Assembly: GCA_948146395.1 (NCBI GenBank)
Contig: OX411552.1
Coordinates: 48,929,058 to 48,993,057, forward strand
Direction of reading: 5' to 3'
Source of the DNA: Fragum whitleyi
Taxonomy: Eukaryota > Mollusca > Bivalvia > Cardiida > Cardiidae
Length of the DNA stretch: 64,000 nucleotides
The position numbers and the translations under genes were made by a program. Numbering within the stretch: position 1 is the stretch's first letter; each line of letters begins with the position of its first letter. Positions 46,264 to 58,200 of the stretch are shown piece by piece. Under the pieces are notes generated by a model. The model ran no database searches. It saw only the letters and a list, made by a program, of their open reading frames with translations, and was not told the origin of the DNA.

Positions 46264-47148
46264 ATTGCATACTTTGATATTGCACTAAGATTATTTTCAC
46301 GTGCACAAATGGACTGGACTACTTTCTGGTTGCTAACTCGCCACAAGTCAACATAAAATCACATTATCAACGCTTTCTGTTTACGTTCAATATTCCAGAA
46401 ATAGTTTTGTCAGAGTAAAGAAATACGTTCTAGTTCTTTGAATGCCTAAAGGGTAATACACCAGAGTTTGTTTTCATCTATTTGCAACATTTTCCGAGAA
46501 ATAAACCACTTCATCCCCTCCCCCTCTCCGTCGACTCAGATGCCCCCCCCCCCCCTCCGTCTCAAATTTCTTCCAAATCAATGTATTTGTTTCTCCTTTA
46601 TTCCTTTATCTATGTTATTTTATAACTCTTTCAAAACTAATTCATGACCATCCCTTAATGTCTATCATGATATCACAATTCTAGTATCTATCTCTCTTCC
46701 TCCCTATCTTTCTCTTTATCTCGTCTTTCACTCCGTCCCGTCCTTTATGACTATCGCTAGCCTGCTCCGGTATCAAGCACGCCGATTTAGTCAGTTCTGG
46801 AACATGTAACTGGTAAGAATAACAAATGAACAAGTTTTTATGAATATATTTATTTCATTTTTATTCCAAGGAAGTCGAAATCAACGCGTATTTAAAGATC
46901 TAAAATGCGATTCGACACAAAAATGTCCGCCGTCTTTTTTGTTTACACTGTCACTTCGTAGCAACGGATGTATTCATCTGAACGTAAAAATATAACGGAA
47001 AGGATTTTGCGGGAAAAGGTCTATTGCGTAACTGTTATTAAAAAGCGGTTTAAATTTAAACAAAACTCGTTCTTGAAGTATAGGGGATATAAAAAATCAA
47101 TAAATAAGAAGTGAATATCGTCCAACAATATCAAAGTATACAATAAAA

Positions 47149-47279
47149 AGGTTATTGAATTTATATGGGAATATATTGTGTCGGACTCGTTCTTTTGGCG
47201 TAGTTGCCCTCGCAAGCTCGGGCACTTTGCCAAAAGAACTCGTCCGACACAATATATTCCCATATAAATTCAATAACCT
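47149..47279. repeat. Hairpin ending tandem unit 1
   Basis: AGGTTATTGAATTTATATGG, then AATATATTGTGTCGGAC and TTCTTTTGGC, pair with their inverses down to TGCCCTCG / CTCGGGCA around a 4-base loop, giving arms of about 62 bp. The outer ends AGGTTATTG / CAATAACCT suggest a foldback MITE. Confidence 0.85.
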
Positions 47280-48171
47280 ATAATATTGCATACTTTGATA
47301 TTGCACTAAGATTAGTTTCACGTGCACAAATGGACTGGACTACTTTCTGGTTGCTAACTCGCCACAAGTCAACATAAAATCACATTATCAACGCTTTCTG
47401 TTTACGTTCAATATTCCAGAAATAGTTTTGTCAGAGTAAAGAAATACGTTCTAGTTCTTTGAATGCCTAAAGGGTAATACACCAGAGTTTGTTTTCATCT
47501 ATTTGCAACATTTTCCGAGAAATAAACCACTTCATCCCCTCCCCCTCTCCGTCGACTCAGATGCCCCCCCCCCCCCCCTCCGTCTCAAATTTCTTCCAAA
47601 TCAATGTATTTGTTTCTCCTTTATTCCTTTATCTATGTTATTTTATAACTCTTTCAAAACTAATTCATGACCATCCCTTAATGTCTATCATGATATCACA
47701 ATTCTAGTATCTATCTCTCTTCCTCCCTATCTTTCTCTTTATCTCGTCTTTCACTCCGTCCCGTCCTTTATGACTATCGCTAGCCTGCTCCGGTATCAAG
47801 CACGCCGATTTAGTCAGTTCTGGAACATGTAACTGGTAAGAATAACAAATGAACAAGTTTTTATGAATATATTTATTTCATTTTTATTCCAAGGAAGTCG
47901 AAATCAACGCGTATTTAAAGATCTAAAATGCGATTCGACACAAAAATGTCCGCCGTCTTTTTTGTTTACACTGTCACTTCGTAGCAACGGATGTATTCAT
48001 CTGAACGTAAAAATATAACGGAAAGGATTTTGCGGGAAAAGGTCTATTGCGTAACTGTTATTAAAAAGCGGTTTAAATTTAAACAAAACTCGTTCTTGAA
48101 GTATAGGGGATATAAAAAATCAATAAATAAGAAGTGAATATCGTCCAACAATATCAAAGTATACAATAAAA

Positions 48172-48302
48172 AGGTTATTGAATTTATATGGGAATATATT
48201 GTGTCGGACTCGTTCTTTTGGCGTAGTTGCCCTCGCAAGCTCGGGCACTTTGCCAAAAGAACTCGTCCGACACAATATATTCCCATATAAATTCAATAAC
48301 CT
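48172..48302. repeat. Hairpin ending tandem unit 2
   Basis: No difference seen from the hairpin at 47,149-47,279. Confidence 0.85.
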
Positions 48303-49191
48303 ATAATATTGCATACTTTGATATTGCACTAAGATTAGTTTCACGTGCACAAATGGACTGGACTACTTTCTGGTTGCTAACTCGCCACAAGTCAACATAA
48401 AATCACATTATCAACGCTTTCTGTTTACGTTCAATATTCCAGAAATAGTTTTGTCAGAGTAAAGAAATACGTTCTAGTTCTTTGAATGCCTAAAGGGTAA
48501 TACACCAGAGTTTGTTTTCATCTATTTGCAACATTTTCCGAGAAATAAACCACTTCATCCCCTCCCCCTCTCCGTCGACTCAGATGCCCCCCCCCCCTTC
48601 CGTCTCAAATTTCTTCCAAATCAATGTATTTGTTTCTCCTTTATTCCTTTATCTATGTTATTTTATAACTCTTTCAAAACTAATTCATGACCATCCCTTA
48701 ATGTCTATCATGATATCACAATTCTAGTATCTATCTCTCTTCCTCCCTATCTTTCTCTTTATCTCGTCTTTCACTCCGTCCCGTCCTTTATGACTATCGC
48801 TAGCCTGCTCCGGTATCAAGCACGCCGATTTAGTCAGTTCTGGAACATGTAACTGGTAAGAATAACAAATGAACAAGTTTTTATGAATATATTTATTTCA
48901 TTTTTATTCCAAGGAAGTCGAAATCAACGCGTATTTAAAGATCTAAAATGCGATTCGACACAAAAATGTCCGCCGTCTTTTTTGTTTACACTGTCACTTC
49001 GTAGCAACGGATGTATTCATCTGAACGTAAAAATATAACGGAAAGGATTTTGCGGGAAAAGGTCTATTGCGTAACTGTTATTAAAAAGCGGTTTAAATTT
49101 AAACAAAACTCGTTCTTGAAGTATAGGGGATATAAAAAATCAATAAATAAGAAGTGAATATCGTCCAACAATATCAAAGTATACAATAAAA

Positions 49192-49322
49192 AGGTTATTG
49201 AATTTATATGGGAATATATTGTGTCGGACTCGTTCTTTTGGCGTAGTTGCCCTCGCAAGCTCGGGCACTTTGCCAAAAGAACTCGTCCGACACAATATAT
49301 TCCCATATAAATTCAATAACCT
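49192..49322. repeat. Hairpin ending tandem unit 3
   Basis: Same hairpin; after it the tandem repeat stops (ACTATTGGGGG). Confidence 0.85.
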
Positions 49323-49325
49323 ATA

Positions 49326-50002
49326 CTATTGGGGGATAGGGAAGGAGTCACCCACTTGGACATAAAGATTTTCTGCAGTTGTGACGAAAAAATATGATAA
49401 TACATTCACTGACTCTATCATCGAGAAATATCGTAATCACAGCCCCATTTTACTATAAAAGGAATAAAGGGGGTTAAGCATAACGTATCCCCGATATCAC
49501 GAAGGTTACTGATAAGGACTGAAGTGTTCGTGGTAATCTAAAGGACTCGACAATACTAAAACTATACAAATAAACAAACATTAAAATCAAATTTTCAGGA
49601 TGAACAAAATTAGCGATATTTATTACAACTCTTTAATAAATAATGCAAACGAGTTCTATAAATAGCTTCCCCTTTCTTCAAAAACCTATCAGACGCTTAC
49701 AATTTGAATTATGTCAATGAAATCGTTTTTTAGATTTAGATTTCTAGATTTATTTATTTCGAATGACGTTGTTGATTCTATCTTTTTCAGTTTGGAGCGT
49801 TTTTGAGTGGTTTGAGTGAGTGCTTGGAATGAATGAATGGAGCGCTGCGAAGGGTGATTTCGAATGGTTTTGATAAAGATAAATGTCAATTTAACGATGT
49901 TGTTAACTGTATACCGAGTTCTGTCTTCCGATTGCTAGACAATTTTCAGACTTGTCGCTTGAAATATGTAACGAAGAAAACCGAGACTAAGTCTAGAAGT
50001 TG
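49326..50002. other. Intergenic DNA with a dispersed repeat
   Basis: About 49,595-49,920 is related to 55,895-56,175: both contain GATGAACAAAATTAGCGATAT and later AATGTCAATTT..CGATGTT. An apparent 136-codon frame beginning at 49,833 lies in this repeat and runs into a tandem duplication and hairpin. Confidence 0.5.
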
Positions 50003-50226
50003 CAACTTGCCAACGAATCGCCTTCTGCCAACTACCTTCCGTATCTGGTCGATTTGCATCCTCGGATACAACTTGCCAACGAATCGCCTTCTACCAACTA
50101 ACTTCCGTATCTGGTCGATTTGCATCCTCGGATACCCCGGGATCTCCCTTTTTGCTACGCTATATCGACATATATGGCTATGTCGATATAGCGTAGCAAA
50201 TAGGGAGACCCCGGGGTATCCGAGGA
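50003..50226. repeat. 66-bp tandem duplication leading into a hairpin
   Basis: CAACTTGCCAACGAATCGCC starts at 50,003 and again at 50,069. The second copy runs into a hairpin (50,123-50,226): ATCCTCGGATACCCCGGG ... GCTACGCTATATCGACATA and its inverse, with a TATGGC loop. Confidence 0.85.
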
Positions 50227-50678
50227 TGGTCGATTTGTATTAATTAAGTACTGTATGGTGAACTCACTCGTTATCAATGAGTACACTATACTGTATACGA
50301 CACAATCATGAACGGGAATTAAATGTGAACTAATCGATCTGTAAGGACTAAATAGGACTTTTACTAAGAATTAAATAGAAAAAGGTTTGGATTTCTTATT
50401 TTCATGTATTAAATTTTGCTACGCCTAAAGAATAAAGGCCATTTACTTCGTAGGAAATAAGAATATATTATAAATTAGCTCACAAGAATCGATCTAAAGT
50501 TTACAGGAATTTATATTTTCTTTCATATGAACATTGGCGATAATCATATATAACACAGCAAAAGGGGCCCCTGGCTCACAAGTATTAAAGGTGTTGACAC
50601 AGATGAGTCTGTGCTGGTCAGTCTCGGATCTTGTTGGGAGGATCTTTAATGAATACATGTATTCTACCTTTCTATTCA
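50227..50678. other. Unique intergenic DNA
   Basis: No feature supported. Confidence 0.35.
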
Positions 50679-50955
50679 TAGGCGTGTCTAGGATTTTGAA
50701 ATTTATACGCACTCAGAAGGCAACCAACATAAAATATATAGGATAAAGGCGATATGGGGACTGTGACAAAAGATGAATGTCCTCCGCCCGCTCCCTTTTT
50801 CATGATTTGAACGATGATGAATTATCAAAACACCGTGACCATAGCTTGAAGAAGCTGAAGTTTCGATTGTACGGTCATTCATTAACGACATTTTTCGAAA
50901 GAGAAATTATTTCTACTACACACTTGCATAATATGCGTAATGGTAGTTACGCCCT
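50679..50955. mobile_element. M3 MITE copy 6
   Basis: ATAGGCGTGTCTAGGATTTTG to GGTAGTTACGCCC. The hairpin at about 50,815-50,884 has several mismatches (CACCGTGACCATAGCTTG). Confidence 0.65.
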
Positions 50956-51402
50956 TGCTATTAATATATTATTGAAATGTTATCTCCGGTGGAATTCTAC
51001 TCTCTCGTTCAAAAAAAAAGAGAAAAGAAATAGAAATAAAAAATAAATAAATAGATACATGTACATGTAAATAAATAAAATAAAAGGGAGTGAGATGGTG
51101 TATGTGTGTGTATTGGAAGAGGGCGGGGTTTATGGAGTTTCTGTGGAGATTTTTTAACAAACAACTTTGTAGTGATTATTTAAACGTACACTTTAATAGC
51201 AAATACGATCAGTCTTAAAGGTCTTAACGCTGCATTTGGACTGAATAATCTAAGTGAAAATGTGACATTGTTTTTAATTTAGAAAGCAACTTGTCAAATA
51301 ATGTGCATGTGAGCGGATAATCTGAATTTTGGACGTTACATATTTCATCGTAACCGGATGCGACCAATCCAAAAATAGCATCGCATTCCGAGGACAGAAA
51401 TC
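50956..51402. other. Unique intergenic DNA
   Basis: A-rich tract at 51,010-51,085. No gene seen. Confidence 0.35.
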
Positions 51403-51537
51403 TGCCCTGCGTTCAGGATTGACCAAACGTTGCAAATAGTTTTCCAACTATACCCCGCTTTGCACGCGCACTTGCGAGCAAAGCGGGATATAATTGGAAA
51501 ACTGTTTGCACGGTTTGGTCATCCTAAACTCAGGGCT
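51403..51537. repeat. H4 foldback copy
   Basis: GCCCTGCGTTCAGGATTGAC and CGGTTTGGTCATCCTAAACTC; centre ACTATACCCCGCTTTGCACG / GAGCAAAGCGGGATATAAT. Confidence 0.75.
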
Positions 51538-52426
51538 GTACTAGTCAGTGGATGGAATAATGGATGAGTTTTGGGGTTGGTTGTATAAATATGATTGACA
51601 AAACAGATTTGAAAATAGTTGGCATATTTTCCTTTCGACAAAACGTCCTATATTATACATCCTCTTATCAATGGGATAAAGTGCTTAAGTCAAGAGGCCA
51701 TACTTTCATGTACAATTCAAAAAAATGCTCCCGAAAAGTAAGGCTAATTTCACTTAAATCAGCGATTTATTTAGAAACCCTATGTTCTTGATACTCGTTT
51801 GAATCGTCTCGATTCGAAGGAGTACAAGCAAAAATAGGCTTTGATAATATTTTTTCTAAAATATCAATGTTTTACAGATGTCGTGCAATCCTATCTGAAG
51901 CTTATCGAAATGCAAAGTCATGTGTATATGACTTCGAGACTTCGTTTGTACATGCTAATGGGAATGATTGTGAATCAACACTTTCGTTTTGTATTGGGTT
52001 TAAGGGAACTTTCAACATTATTACAGTCATATAGAGATGATTGGTGCACTAACACATATTTTCTCATTGTTTTCGGTCGTTTCACACACGTTTCAAGTAC
52101 AACCGCTACATTTCATCGAAGATACCGGATACCCATCCAACTAAGGCGTAGGCCAACTACATTTCTTTCAATATCATAGGCCCATTGATTTGAGACACAT
52201 GAGGCTTTTTACAATTACACTTTATAAATATGGAATTAATTAATTTTGATTGGTTTCTTCAATTTTCGTGCATTCTGATTGGCTAAAAATTACTTTTGTT
52301 CCCCAATAAAATGATTTCGAGCCTGCAGCTATTTTGTGAGGACAAAGTCCAAAAGAATTATGTCTTATTTGGAGAAATATTTATATTTTTACTACATGAA
52401 ATGAAACTATAAGATTCGAAGAGACA
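51538..52426. other. Intergenic DNA; one weak exon-like stretch
   Basis: A 112-codon frame at 51,841-52,179 is preceded by an acceptor-like TTTTACAG (51,871-51,878), but I find no convincing donor, and the composition does not resemble a domain I know. I leave it uncalled. Confidence 0.35.
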
Positions 52427-52549
52427 ATTTGTTGATTTCATGGGTATATGAAACTTAAAACCTAATCACACTTAGGTATGAATCCGCTTTGCGTATTCTT
52501 TCAGTGTGATTAGATTCTTAGTTTCATACCTCAATGAAATCAACAAATA
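52427..52549. repeat. H3 foldback, best dispersed copy
   Basis: ATTTGTTGATTTCATGGG and CAATGAAATCAACAAAT form the outer arms; CCTAATCACACTTAGG, CCGCTTTGCG and CAGTGTGATTAG lie in the middle. Confidence 0.75.
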
Positions 52550-53339
52550 CTTCATTCATCTTTTAAAAGAAAGATCGCCGAACCTGAGGTAGACTCACGA
52601 TCCGATAATTGAGACTGAAGCTGAAAATAAAAACCTAAACAAGAGTTATACTAATAGCCCTCAACTCGACTTTCCTTCAGCTGAACACGGAACAAAATGT
52701 TCAGTTATCTGTTTCCTTTCATCCACATATTTGGGTTTATTTTCCGGTTTTCAACGAAATTCGGTGACGATATTGAACAATGTGTGTCGACACTGAAAAA
52801 GAAAATGACGTCTTGAATATTCGCAAATGAAAGCAGTCATAAATCGAATAAGAGAAAATTAAGAGTGATCTAAGAACGGACGAAAACAGAAGTTTAAAGT
52901 GATCTTCAAAATCAATCTTTGTAGCCAACCTTAACCATTAAAAGTAGTTTTAAGGGTCTTCATACCGCGTACAGTTGTTTTATTGTACCAATTTGACTTA
53001 AGGATTCTTGTATCATTTTTCACGAGATGCATTGTCTTATTAATCTATATGACAAAAACCGGATTATGAAATAACCCCGTGAGCCTTATACGTACATGTA
53101 AAACCTCAAGATCTTATTTCAGTCATAAACTGGCATTTAGCTTTGTTTTAAAAAAAACTAGCGTCAAGCTTTTGGTTTGCTGAAATAATTCATACTTCAA
53201 TTAACCAAATTTTGGGCGGACATCTATTTTGCTTGCTTTAGCTCAAAGTAGTTTCGTAGGGAAATCTGCCTCAAAAACTGCAAGAAGTTTTAATGTTTGC
53301 TTGTTATTGAAAAGATAAGAAATTAGGAAAAATATACAC
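52550..53339. other. Unique intergenic DNA
   Basis: No feature supported. Confidence 0.35.
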
Positions 53340-53440
53340 ATTTTTTTAATTCATTGGGATATGAAACTTAAAATCAACAGGATTCGTATTAATCCGTTCG
53401 CGATTTTTTCTTTATGACTGCGTTTTCAGTTTCATATAAC
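53340..53440. repeat. H3 foldback interrupted by a SINE
   Basis: GGGATATGAAACTTAAAATC ... TTTTCAGTTTCATA, after which SINE sequence begins; the expected CCTCCATGAAATC end is missing. Confidence 0.5.
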
Positions 53441-53692
53441 GGTAGCGGCCGCAGATGGTAGACTTTTTAATCATAGATTTACGGGTTCGATCCCCGTAAG
53501 CGCCATACATGCCTATTCCTTCCGACATTTAACTCTTACCATTGGCACTAATCGTAAACAGAGGTCCCATGAGACGGTGCTTTACACCGAGCATGTTAAA
53601 GAACCATTGTCCCCTGTTACAACTTCTGGCGGCATCGCTCATATGGACATGTGCTACGGCAGCGACGATAGATAAACGGAAATACACACATG
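53441..53692 (+). mobile_element. tRNA-derived SINE (same family as 38,041-38,346)
   Basis: B box GGGTTCGATCCCC (about 53,482-53,494). It shares AGAGGTCCCATGAGACGGTGC, TTTACACCGAGCATGTTAA, GGCATCGCTCATATGG and the ending TAAACGGAAATACACACA with the composite SINE. Confidence 0.75.
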
Positions 53693-53699
53693 AAATGGA

Positions 53700-53800
53700 G
53701 TAATGCTAGAGTGAGAAATACCAGAAATCAATTATTAGGTGCTCCAGCAGCCGTGATATGACCAAAAGCTATTAAAACTGACATTAAACCCATTCACTGA
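53700..53800 (+). mobile_element. 3' fragment of a second SINE family
   Basis: GTGAGAAATACCAG and AGGTGCTCCAGCAGCCGTGATAT match the tail of the SINE at 54,689-54,935. Confidence 0.55.
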
Positions 53801-53885
53801 AACAATACAAGAAAATAAAATTCCCATGACGTGAAGTAAAACGGTCTTAATCTCTTTTTAAAAAAAAGTCAAACACCGAATAGAT

Positions 53886-54075
53886 GTCGTGTCCGTTGTC
53901 TAGAGGTAGACTCAAAGGTCCTGAGTTCGATTCCCGGGAGCGGCTATCGATCTTGGTTCTTTCATTGGCCCACACATTCGGCGCGAGTACTGGTGAATTT
54001 TCCAGGAAGCAGAATCGAGAGGGATTAATCTTAGTTGTAAGAACTTGTTTCCCAATCGATGTAAAATAAATAGGT
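53886..54075 (+). mobile_element. tRNA-derived SINE head
   Basis: A box-like TTGTCTAGAGGTAGA and B box GAGTTCGATTCCC spaced as in a tRNA with a shortened middle. The downstream body shares no motif with the neighbouring SINEs. Confidence 0.6.
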
Positions 54076-54119
54076 TTAAACCTAAAATAGATGTTGAAGA
54101 ACTCATTTTAATGGCGGCA

Positions 54120-54340
54120 CGATCGATGTACGTTTTCTCCCGTTAAAGCTTGTTTGCATATAGTATATTACGACCCGAAAACGTACATTTTATGCAAAAA
54201 TAAGATGTTCAAAGGGGATTTTTTCCCCACAAAACTTTAGAAGTAAAGTGGAACTTTTTATTTCCAATAATATGAAAAAGTGGAACGGAACGTGTGATTC
54301 CGTCTTTTGAGGCGAGGCTATTTTGTAGTGCAATGGAAAA
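54120..54340. other. Intergenic DNA between SINE and hairpin
   Basis: No feature supported. Confidence 0.3.
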
Positions 54341-54342
54341 CC

Positions 54343-54420
54343 GTCGGTGTTCTGCTAAAATCTCGTAACTACAGCTTGTTTAAAGCTGTAGTTGCGAGGT
54401 TTTGGTAGAAAACACCGATA
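54343..54420. repeat. Hairpin related to the M3 core
   Basis: TCGGTGTTCTGCTAAAATCT and CGTAACTACAGCTT pair with AAGCTGTAGTTGCG and TTTTGGTAGAAAACACCGA. The ACTACAGCTT core equals the M3 internal stem but the flanks differ. Confidence 0.7.
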
Positions 54421-54688
54421 TGTAACGTCCGAAAATGAGATTTGTTGAAATCAATCACAATATACTTTCTTGAAGAATCATGAGTGCCCATATATTTCGA
54501 AATTCGATTAAGGCGTATAACCCAGTTACATATTGGCCCATCCTAAACATATCAGCTATTTAATTAAACGTTATCACCCGTCCCCAGATAAGAATGTGTA
54601 CTTACCGTATAAATTCTATTTAAAACGCACATGATCTTAATACACACCCATATCCTAAACTATACAAATAAATTAACCATTTAAGGCC

Positions 54689-54935
54689 CGCCGTCATAGC
54701 GCAATTGGTAGCTCGTCGGACTGTCAATCTAGAAGTCAAGGGTTCGATCCCCGACGGCGACGCTCATTCTTTCCGACTATTTGTCCCTCACAAATGGGTT
54801 GATAATCGTATACCTATGTGAGATAGCAGCTGGGGGCTAGGAAAGAACTTGATGGCTGTACTTGTGAGAGAAATACCCAATGTAAGGTGCTCCAGCCACC
54901 GCGATATTACTGAAAAAAATTAGGAAAGCGGCGCA
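54689..54935 (+). mobile_element. tRNA-derived SINE
   Basis: The head begins CGCCGTC and its inverse GACGGCG closes a 7-bp acceptor-like stem. A box TAGCGCAATTGG and B box GGGTTCGATCCCC are present. The anticodon arm is broken, so it is not a working tRNA gene. The tail includes GTGCTCCAGCCACCGCGATAT. Confidence 0.75.
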
Positions 54936-54989
54936 AAAGTCCATTCAATGACAATTTAAGCTTGTGCGTACAATTTCAAACATGTACGC

Positions 54990-55159
54990 AAGTCTCGCTC
55001 GTTGGTCGAGTGGTAGGCGTGCTTCAGTCTTTTTCTGATGGTAACGGGTTCGAACCCAACCGGAGGTTAGTATTGTATTTGTGCACCACACTTTGAAGAC
55101 AAAACCCAAGCTCACCCAACAGTAAAAGTGGATAGTAGTGGTAAGAATCCACTGGCCCC

Positions 55160-55165
<6 letters not shown>
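54990..55165 (+). mobile_element. tRNA-derived SINE (family of 41,356)
   Basis: A box TGGTCGAGTGG and B box GGGTTCGAACCC, then AGCTCACCCAACAGTAAAAGTGG and AAGAATCCACTGG, corresponding to the 41,356 SINE body. It runs into the CT microsatellite. Confidence 0.75.
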
Positions 55166-55314
<149 letters not shown>

Positions 55315-55399
55315 CCCACCTTCATTATTATTGCAGTTATGATGCACTGGATAGCGCGCCTATCCATGTTTTGTTTTGTCGTTGCTCGCACAAGTTGAA

Positions 55400-55610
55400 A
55401 CATATCAATACATGAGGGTCACCAGCTTATCATCCAACTTAGTCGGTCTGTACTACTGATCATACGCCCATCGGTGGGAGAAAAACGCCTCACGTTACAT
55501 TGACTTGACTTTTGGCAAATGTCGGATGAAAGTTCTCCGAACCCGGGATTCGATCTCTTGACCCAAGTATTCACAGTCCGATGCGTTACCGACTGAGCTA
55601 GGCATGTTCA
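55400..55610 (-). mobile_element. tRNA-derived SINE (minus strand)
   Basis: The minus strand has A box TAGCTCAGTCGG (from about 55,602) and B box GATCGAATCCCGG (about 55,545-55,557) with tRNA-like spacing, followed by a body including AGAACTTTCATCCGACA. Confidence 0.7.
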
Positions 55611-56329
55611 TTGGATTTCAAGAAATATTACTGGTAGATTCAAATATTTGACACGCTGTTGTCAAGTATGTCTAGTTCAAGATCATAAGGTATCATGATG
55701 AAATAAGTACATACTCAGTTCAAGGTGAGGAGGTGCCATGATAACTCTTTAGAGATGAGCTCGATGTTCTACAGTTAAGAACATCGTGAAATTGACAATG
55801 TGGATAATTTGGGAATTATTTCGGAATGAAATTGAATGAGTGTGTGGAGCGAGTTTTGAGTGAAGTTAAAGGTATGTTATACAATATTGCTAATTTTATT
55901 CAAGATGAACAAAATTAGCGATATTAATAACCTCCCTTTAAAAGGGGACCAATCAGACACTTGAAGGTCCACACCAACTAATTAAATGGTAGAATAAATA
56001 TATCGAATTGAATTTATTGTTGAAAGTCTTGAACGATTTTTAAATATTTTCTAATGATTTCGGAGCGTTTTGATCCATTTGAGGAAGTGTTTGGAATTAA
56101 TGAATGGTTCGCTGAGTGAATGATTAAGAATGATTTTGATCGGAATGAATGTCAATTTCTCGATGTTTTTAACTGCAGGTAATCAGGGATAAAAACTATT
56201 TTTAGGGGATCATTTTTACAGGATAATGTGGTATTATTTTTTCTATCTATTATTGTTACCATTATTATTATTTTCATAACTGGCCGAATGCTTATTGGGC
56301 TACTGTGATGGTATTTATTCTGTCTTGCA
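55611..56329. other. Intergenic DNA with a dispersed repeat
   Basis: 55,895-56,175 is the relative of 49,595-49,920. The rest shows nothing recognisable. Confidence 0.4.
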
Positions 56330-57170
56330 ACCGTGCTAAAACCCTTTTCTTTTAAACATCTGCACTTTCCAAATCCAATGGCCAATTTTGTGCAAACTTG
56401 GCATAAATGTTCTTCGGGTTTACCTCTTCTTAAATTGGTCAAGAACGTTTTGATAAGAATTGTCGTAGCACGGTGGGGTCTATTTTCTCTTGGTTTTTTT
56501 AAGTCGTCTCTTCCCAAACCATTCGGCTAAGTTCTACGAAATTTGGCATTAAGTTCCTTAGATGACCCTTTACTTAAACTGGTCAAAATTTTAAATATGA
56601 TCTTGAATTTGACATGGGCGTGTAATATGTGCGAGACAGGGCAGGGCCAATTTTCACATATCGAATTTCAACGAAACTTGTAATGAATGTTCCATTTTTG
56701 ACCTTTGTTTTAAATTGTTCAAGAATTTTGACCCCCCCCCCCCCCCCCCTCGCCGTTATTACCGTGGCCAATTTTCCCTTTAGAACTTTCTTCCCTCTAC
56801 AAAATGGGTCAATTTCCTCCATACTTTGAATAAATGTTCCCCAGAATGCCTTTTACTTAAATTGTTCAAAAAGTACTTTTTGGTTCCGAAATATAGGAGT
56901 GACAGGGCTGGTCAAACTTGACTAAAATCTTTATCAATCTCCTCGCGAACTATTGAGCCAATTTCGTCAACAGTTGATAAAAAATGTTTGTCTGACCTTT
57001 TACTTAATTTGTTTGAGAAATCTTTATTGGCCTCGATGTGCGTGGAAGGGAGGGGTTTAATTCCACTTTCAAATATGTAAAATTCTTTTTCTTTCAAAGC
57101 TTTGATAAATTCCATCCAATTTTGGCATAAATGTTTCTGGGGTCATCATTTCCTAAAATTATCCATGAAC
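56330..57170. repeat. Family T degenerate tandem modules
   Basis: At least four ~150 bp modules of the form CCAAtttTGGCATAAATGTTC ... CCCTTTACTTAAACTGGTCAA. A poly-C run lies at 56,732-56,749. The several frames found here are explained by the repeats. Confidence 0.5.
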
Positions 57171-57930
57171 ATTTAATTGACAAAACAAAATGGCGTGACA
57201 GGACGTGCAATGGAAGATTCTGTGTTGAAAGATTACATTTTCTTGTCGCAACATCTTTTTTTTTATTATTCATTATTATTTATAATAACGATAATAGAAA
57301 TAATAATAATAATAATATTATTAATAATAATGATTTGTACATGTATATCTCACTTGCGTCGTGCCAAAGTTCTAAAGAAAAAAGATGTGGTAAATAAGTA
57401 TAAACACCCTGCTTTTAGAACACAAAGCTGATTATAACCTCAATCGCTCTCAATGATAGGGCTTTTTTCGGGTGGCGGTTTCATATCGGATTTTGTATGA
57501 GAATCGGGTTGTTTTACATGTGCGTGAGGTTGGGTGTGCCTTAGATAAAGTCGACATCTATTATTTACAATTTGGTCTATATAATGGGGTATACTGGCGT
57601 TTTTGATTCTTTGATTGTTAATTAACTTTTGCTTTTTCATGCTTTAGCTTGGTAGGAAATACGATGAAGTTCTGCTCATAGACTTTTTCAATTTTTTTTT
57701 CTTTTTTTTTTTTTGAGAAAATGTGAAAAGTAGTTTAATATCAACATGCAGGAAATATCAGTCGGAATTTATACAAGCATGACGAAGTTAAAAGTATGGA
57801 TATTGTTATCGCTATCATTTTTGTGTTGTCTCTTTTATAAGAGGTGTTTTTAATAATTCGTTGTAATTGATTTTTTTTGGTAGTCAATTAACTGGGCTCG
57901 ACAGTGAACCCGATTATTGCTATAGCCATC
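57171..57930. other. Unique intergenic DNA
   Basis: Short AAT tract (57,284-57,332) and poly-T runs (57,690-57,714). No gene seen. Confidence 0.4.
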
Positions 57931-58200
57931 CATGCGTTCAGGGTGATTAAATGGTACAAACATTCCAATTTATACCGCACTTTGCACGCAAGTACACGTG
58001 TCTTCGTGTCGTCGTTTCGACGTCCTCAAACTATTTAAAAAATTGCTATCTCCGGTATAAATTAAATAATAACGATTACAAATTGGAAAGGGACTTGATA
58101 GTTACCTTATCACACTGTCATGATGAATTTGCACATGAGTGAGATTAGGTTTTTAGTTTGATACCTCCATGAATCAACAAATATTCTATTCACGTCTCAT
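57931..58200. repeat. Decayed H4 left half, then H3 right half
   Basis: TGCGTTCAGGGTGATTAAATGG ... CGCACTTTGCACGCAAGTACACGTG is H4-like. From about 58,138, GAGATTAGGTTTTTAGTTTG and ATACCTCCATGAATCAACAAAT are an H3 right end. Confidence 0.55.

Larger units (their letters stand above)
46262..49325. repeat. Three tandem ~1,020 bp direct repeats
   Basis: Units begin at 46,262, 47,283 and 48,306 (lengths 1,021, 1,023 and 1,020). They appear identical apart from the poly-C run after CTCAGATG (13, 15 and 11 C) and very few other sites (AAGATTATTTT against AAGATTAGTTT near the start). Each ends with the hairpin described separately. Short frames repeat in every unit but none has coding features. Confidence 0.9.

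Noticed and set aside
47021..49306. 76-80 codon frames repeated in the 1,020 bp units
   Set aside because: Identity between units is equally high outside the frames, so repetition gives no evidence of coding, and the frames run into the hairpin.
49833..50243. A 136-codon ATG frame
   Set aside because: Its first part lies in a dispersed noncoding repeat shared with 55,895-56,175, and its second part is the 66-bp tandem duplication and hairpin, giving repeated peptide blocks.
51841..52179. A 112-codon frame with an acceptor-like TTTTACAG
   Set aside because: No plausible donor and no recognisable domain; could be reconsidered with RNA-seq.
54689..54762. Possible true tRNA gene
   Set aside because: A closed 7-bp acceptor stem and good A and B boxes exist, but the anticodon arm does not pair and a SINE body follows. 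The other tRNA-like heads fail in the same way.
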